Source of the DNA: a virus
Strand: one strand, 5' to 3'
Length of the DNA: 52,080 nt
IMG/VR virus record: IMGVR_UViG_3300030329_003551
Location: 2,452-54,531 of that record
A program made the position numbers and the translations under genes. Under the pieces are notes generated by a model. It saw only the letters and a list, made by a program, of their open reading frames with translations, had not been told where the DNA came from and ran no database searches. Shown one piece after another: positions 49,693-52,080 of the stretch. Numbering within the stretch: position 1 is the first letter of the stretch; every line of letters begins with the position of its first letter.

Positions 49693-49867
49693 TTTTAATC
49701 TCCTTTTTATTATAAGGTCTATAATTTGATCTACCTAATACCCACACAAGTGCTTCTTGCCATCCTTGACATATATATAAGTCTGGTTCACCATCAAAAA
49801 GCTCCATTTCTTGTGTAGTTATAACGCATTCATTAAATGCTTCTTGTATTTCAGCTTTACGTTTCAT
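49685..49867 (-). CDS. Small hypothetical protein (60 aa)
   Basis: The start is ATG at 49867 with GGAGG upstream; the open frame extends to 49936 but lacks a ribosome binding site there. It encodes MKRKAEIQEAFNECVITTQE, then MELFDGEPDLYICQGWQEAL and a basic tail. The sequence has helical ends around a short beta segment. No family recognised. Confidence 0.6.
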   Translation of the reverse strand: MKRKAEIQEAFNECVITTQEMELFDGEPDLYICQGWQEALVWVLGRSNYRPYNKKEIKNG

Positions 49868-49868
49868 T

Positions 49869-50168
49869 TTAATCCTCCACATGTAGTACTGGTAATACTT
49901 CTGTTTTTTGAAAAACTTTTCCTGGATAAGCATCATATGTTACAGTTTCTCCTGGATATTCTACCATTAATACTCCACCATCATTTCCTTCGTCATCCAT
50001 TTGAGCTATAACTATAAGACCATTATCTAAAGTAAATGTTATAGGTCTTTTATACCATCCGAAATGATCTTTACATTCTTTATTTGTCAAGTATGCTACT
50101 TTTACTATCTTTCTACCTACTAATATATCTTTAGCAACTTTAGTCCAGCGTTTTGTTATGTTATCCAT
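49869..50168 (-). CDS. Hypothetical protein, beta-rich (99 aa)
   Basis: AGGAAACAA precedes ATG 50168. After a helical start (DNITKRWTKVAKDILVGRKI), strands such as PITFTLDNGLIVIAQMDDEG and GVLMVEYPGETVTYDAYPGK suggest a compact beta barrel. It overlaps the upstream gene by eight bases. No functional motif; an early accessory protein. Confidence 0.6.
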   Translation of the reverse strand: MDNITKRWTKVAKDILVGRKIVKVAYLTNKECKDHFGWYKRPITFTLDNGLIVIAQMDDEGNDGGVLMVEYPGETVTYDAYPGKVFQKTEVLPVLHVED

Positions 50169-50475
50169 TTGTTTCCTCCAATTTAGTTAATGCACCAGCA
50201 CTAATTCTCCAACCTACCCAGCCTCTTCCATCTTCTTTTACACCTAGAGTTTTTCTATTTATTTTAGAAACTGTACCAGTATATTTTACTTTATTTAAAC
50301 CTGTTCCATGTTTCCATTGAACTCTATCTCCAATTCTGAAACCCTTTAAATCATCTGAAGATAAATAATTCTTTCTATCTTTAACTGCATATATAACATG
50401 GTTTAAATCATCTCTATCAAACGTAAGTATGCTATCCAACACATATTTTAATTGTTCTGAATTATTTTCTGCCAT
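50161..50475 (-). CDS. Small protein with an SH3-like beta pattern (104 aa)
   Basis: The N-terminal part is helical (SEQLKYVLDSILTFDRDDLN). The second half, GFRIGDRVQWKHGTGLNKVK followed by YTGTVSKINRKTLGVKEDG and GWVGWRISAGALTKLEE, reads like a five-stranded SH3/KOW-type barrel that may bind nucleic acid. It overlaps the upstream gene by 14 bases and the downstream one by eight. Fold inferred, role unknown. Confidence 0.55.
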   Translation of the reverse strand: MAENNSEQLKYVLDSILTFDRDDLNHVIYAVKDRKNYLSSDDLKGFRIGDRVQWKHGTGLNKVKYTGTVSKINRKTLGVKEDGRGWVGWRISAGALTKLEETNG

Positions 50476-50821
50476 TTTTTACTCCTTCTAAGTAGTTTTT
50501 AACATTATTTATTGCATGAAATATATGATCTTCAGGATTTGCACCTTCTTCCCAATGATCGTATTCTTCTTGCCACATATGATTTACCAATTTCTCTAAA
50601 TCTTCTATAATTTGATTATCCCTTGTCTTCTTGGATTTTTCATATAATGATTTGGCATTCCATCTTTCTTTTTCAAGTGATCTGGCATACTCATATTTAC
50701 TAAACATATTATCTACCATATTCTTAGCATTATCAAGTAAAAACTTTCTTATGTGTCCTGCGGTCCAATCATTATCTATCATATTTTTAATTTCTTGTCT
50801 TTGTTTATCAGTTAATCCCAT
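50462..50821 (-). CDS. Small helical protein (119 aa), first gene of the main early run
   Basis: The start is ATG at 50821 because AAAGGAG lies just upstream; the open frame reaches 50881 through promoter-like DNA. It encodes MGLTDKQRQEIKNMIDNDWT, then charged helices (EYARSLEKERWNAKSLYEKS) and an acidic stretch with WQEEYDHWEEGANPEDHIF. It may be a DNA- or host-protein-binding early regulator. A promoter and palindrome lie immediately upstream. Confidence 0.6.
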   Translation of the reverse strand: MGLTDKQRQEIKNMIDNDWTAGHIRKFLLDNAKNMVDNMFSKYEYARSLEKERWNAKSLYEKSKKTRDNQIIEDLEKLVNHMWQEEYDHWEEGANPEDHIFHAINNVKNYLEGVKNGRK

Positions 50822-50838
50822 TATTTTTCTCCTTTCGG

Positions 50839-50853
50839 GGGTAATTATTACCC
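50839..50853 (-). promoter_or_regulatory. Palindrome GGGTAATTATTACCC at the start of the early transcript
   Basis: A 7-bp perfect inverted repeat around one central base, a few bases downstream of the -10 of the early promoter candidate. Its placement over the probable transcription start fits a repressor operator or a short 5' hairpin that could shield the ribosome binding site. In the other direction it is followed by five T residues and could act as a weak rightward terminator. Confidence 0.45.
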
Positions 50854-50858
50854 TTTTT

Positions 50859-50886
50859 AATGTATTAAAGGAAGCTTTCAATGCAA
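50859..50886 (-). promoter_or_regulatory. Candidate early promoter (leftward)
   Basis: On the minus strand TTGCAT (50886-50881) and TACATT (50864-50859) are 16 bases apart. The -35 hexamer is identical to that of the late promoter at 1230. Transcription would begin near 50852 and run through the early genes to 39.8 kb. The -10 is moderate. Confidence 0.5.
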
Positions 50887-51676
50887 CTGTAACCCTGAAT
50901 ACGATAAATCGTTTTCTATCGGCTGGGCATATAAATTCACCTTAAGTTAAAGACTGTCTGCGATCTATATACTTAGTTAATACAGCGCCATACAGGTTCT
51001 CTTAGAGTTCGAGCGACTCCGTGACTGACATTACTCACTTCCTCTAAATACTCCGACAATACTGACATCACTTGTATCTCTAAAGACACTATTTGCTATT
51101 CATTATTGTTAATTGCTAAGGAATTCCACCTTAACTGTAAGAGAGTAGTTTCCTACTCAATTTATACAAGCTTTTTTTTCGTTTAATAGTAGTGCTTTAC
51201 AATAGTACTGCCTAAGCTTACGCTAATGGTCTTATTGCACGCTTATATAAAGTTCCTGGAATAAACTTAGTGTAACTTCTCAGGGCTGCTACTAAACTAG
51301 TTACATACTTGTAATTATTATGAGAGAGACCACGCTTAGGCTATACTTACAACGGTCTATTCCTCCGAATAGCTAATCCGTGTATAACTCATTAACGAAT
51401 GGTGGTTTTAGCCGTAACTCTCTCAATTCTTTGGGACGAACCACATGTTACTTTCTTTGCCTGGTGATTGGTCATCGTGTCGTCCCCGTGCATATATTGG
51501 TATGTCTCTCGTTATTGTGAGGCACAGGTAATCGTCAGGACTCATACCATACACATTATCCTTACCTCAAGTAACCTCGAAAGGTTTAGAGTTGGACTAA
51601 GTTTAATTGTTGGCATACTTAAGGAGGGACCGCGCGTTCGTCTTTTAAACTCCACTGTTACGTATGCCAGGCATTT
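50887..51676. ncRNA. Candidate large structured non-coding RNA / hairpin cluster (about 790 bases)
   Basis: No credible gene lies here on either strand and the base composition is visibly less AT-rich than the flanking genes. Perfect inverted repeats are abundant: GAGTAG/CTACTC (51143-51158), CCTAAGC/GCTTAGG (51211-51217, 51334-51340) extended inward by GGTCT/AGACC, GTAACT/AGTTAC near 51272-51304, CTATTC/GAATAG (51357-51372) inside TATAC/GTATA and ACGG/CCGT, GGGACGA/TCGTCCC (51433-51439, 51480-51486), GGTATG/CATACC (51499-51548), and GGCATAC/GTATGCC (51612-51618, 51662-51668) with GGAG/CTCC inside. This suits a large phage RNA of the GOLLD/ROOL kind or a set of control hairpins. The strand is undecided. 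Confidence 0.55.
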
Positions 51677-51862
51677 CTACTTCTTTATACAATCATCTTT
51701 ATATCCATCTGGTTCTCTAAGTATATATTTCATTGTCCAATAAAGAGCGTCACTTGATTCATCACCCATTAAATCAGTAACCCATTTTCTATTCTCTCTA
51801 TAAATTTTTCTACATTCTTCCCTTATTCTTTTTAATTCTTTAATACTATCTTTATCGTCCAT
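51677..51862 (-). CDS. Small charged helical protein (61 aa)
   Basis: ATG 51862 follows AGGGAG at good spacing. The product, MDDKDSIKELKRIREECRKI then YRENRKWVTDLMGDESSDAL, is helical and charged, with a C-terminal YILREPDGYKDDCIKK. It is the only credible gene within the structured non-coding DNA at the right end, so it is a candidate very early gene. No family recognised. Confidence 0.6.
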   Translation of the reverse strand: MDDKDSIKELKRIREECRKIYRENRKWVTDLMGDESSDALYWTMKYILREPDGYKDDCIKK

Positions 51863-52080
51863 TGTTTCTCCCTAATTGTTTATATAAATGTATGGCTGGG
51901 GGAGGATTATGTATTACCTCCAAGATATTTTGTCTCTAATGGGTCTTTCGACCTCACGACACGAATAATAATGACTGTCATCACCTTATTTATAGCAGGT
52001 TGACGCCCACTACATCATAAGATCTACTACAGAATATTATCCCTTATACATCCCGAGACTACGGGGTATAGAATAGTATA
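51863..52080. other. Non-coding, hairpin-rich right end (218 bases)
   Basis: Holds the upstream region of the 61-aa gene but no other gene. Nested inverted repeats include GGAGG/CCTCC (51900-51921), TGTC/GACA around GGTC-TTTC-GACC (51931-51961), and TATAC-AT-CCCG-AGACTA-CGGG-GTATA (52045-52070). A further AGAATA at the very end would pair with TATTCT at bases 6-11 if the ends are joined, hinting at a circular map. It resembles the region at 50.89-51.68 kb in style. Confidence 0.5.

Noticed and set aside
51600-51670. tRNA gene suggested by GGCATAC...GTATGCC (a 7-bp acceptor-like stem)
   Set aside because: The element is only 57 bases, has no TTC-type T-arm next to the closing stem and no clear anticodon arm.
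51468-51743. Rightward 91-codon open frame across the structured region and the 61-aa gene
   Set aside because: No ribosome binding site, unusual composition, and it runs antisense through a better supported leftward gene.

Overview
The window is a densely packed, AT-rich genome of a tailed phage, most likely a short-tailed (podovirus-like) phage of a Gram-negative, probably aquatic bacterium. The evidence is a P22-like portal, a two-subunit terminase, a nozzle-like tail protein and a run of very large internal virion proteins, with no tape measure, sheath or long-tail genes. A Gram-negative host is suggested by a phage-encoded protein with a signal peptide and a C-terminal aromatic residue typical of outer-membrane beta-barrels. 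Three 2-oxoglutarate/Fe(II) dioxygenase-like genes and the low GC content recall marine phages, but the host cannot be named from the sequence. I recognise no tRNA, integrase, CRISPR array or insertion sequence.

Layout. A rightward (+) block of late genes runs from about 1.5 to 39.8 kb. It starts at a good sigma70-type promoter (1230-1258) followed by a structured leader of about 230 nt. Its order is small terminase, small proteins and a LamG protein, large terminase, M15 endolysin, a DUF2589 pair, portal, scaffold, major capsid protein, head decoration, connector and tail genes, a metallophosphoesterase, a membrane and outer-membrane cassette, the tail nozzle, and about 15.5 kb of ejection-type proteins. 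The largest of these, 2844 aa, carries the two double-psi-beta-barrel signatures of a crAss-like virion RNA polymerase. The block ends at a hairpin at 39795-39818.

A leftward (-) block of early genes runs from 51.9 kb down to 39.8 kb. It holds many small proteins, three dioxygenases, an ERF annealing protein, an SSB-like protein, a winged-helix-like protein, an AEP primase/RecA-like helicase fusion, a DUF932 protein, two tiny zinc ribbons and a PD-(D/E)XK nuclease. Four more leftward genes lie at 47-1070. If the molecule is circular or circularly permuted, they continue the same block across the window ends. No DNA polymerase is visible, so replication probably relies on the host polymerase or on a gene outside the window.

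Unexplained non-coding DNA. About 790 bases at 50.89-51.68 kb, a further 218 bases at the right end and the first 46 bases have no credible genes, look less AT-rich than the genes, and are full of nested inverted repeats. Compact elements with long closing stems also sit at 45212-45292 and 21108-21193. I read the large region as a candidate large structured phage RNA, or a cluster of hairpin control sites. Together with the putative virion RNA polymerase it is the most interesting part of the window. Function calls rest on reading motifs and gene order by eye; no database search was run.
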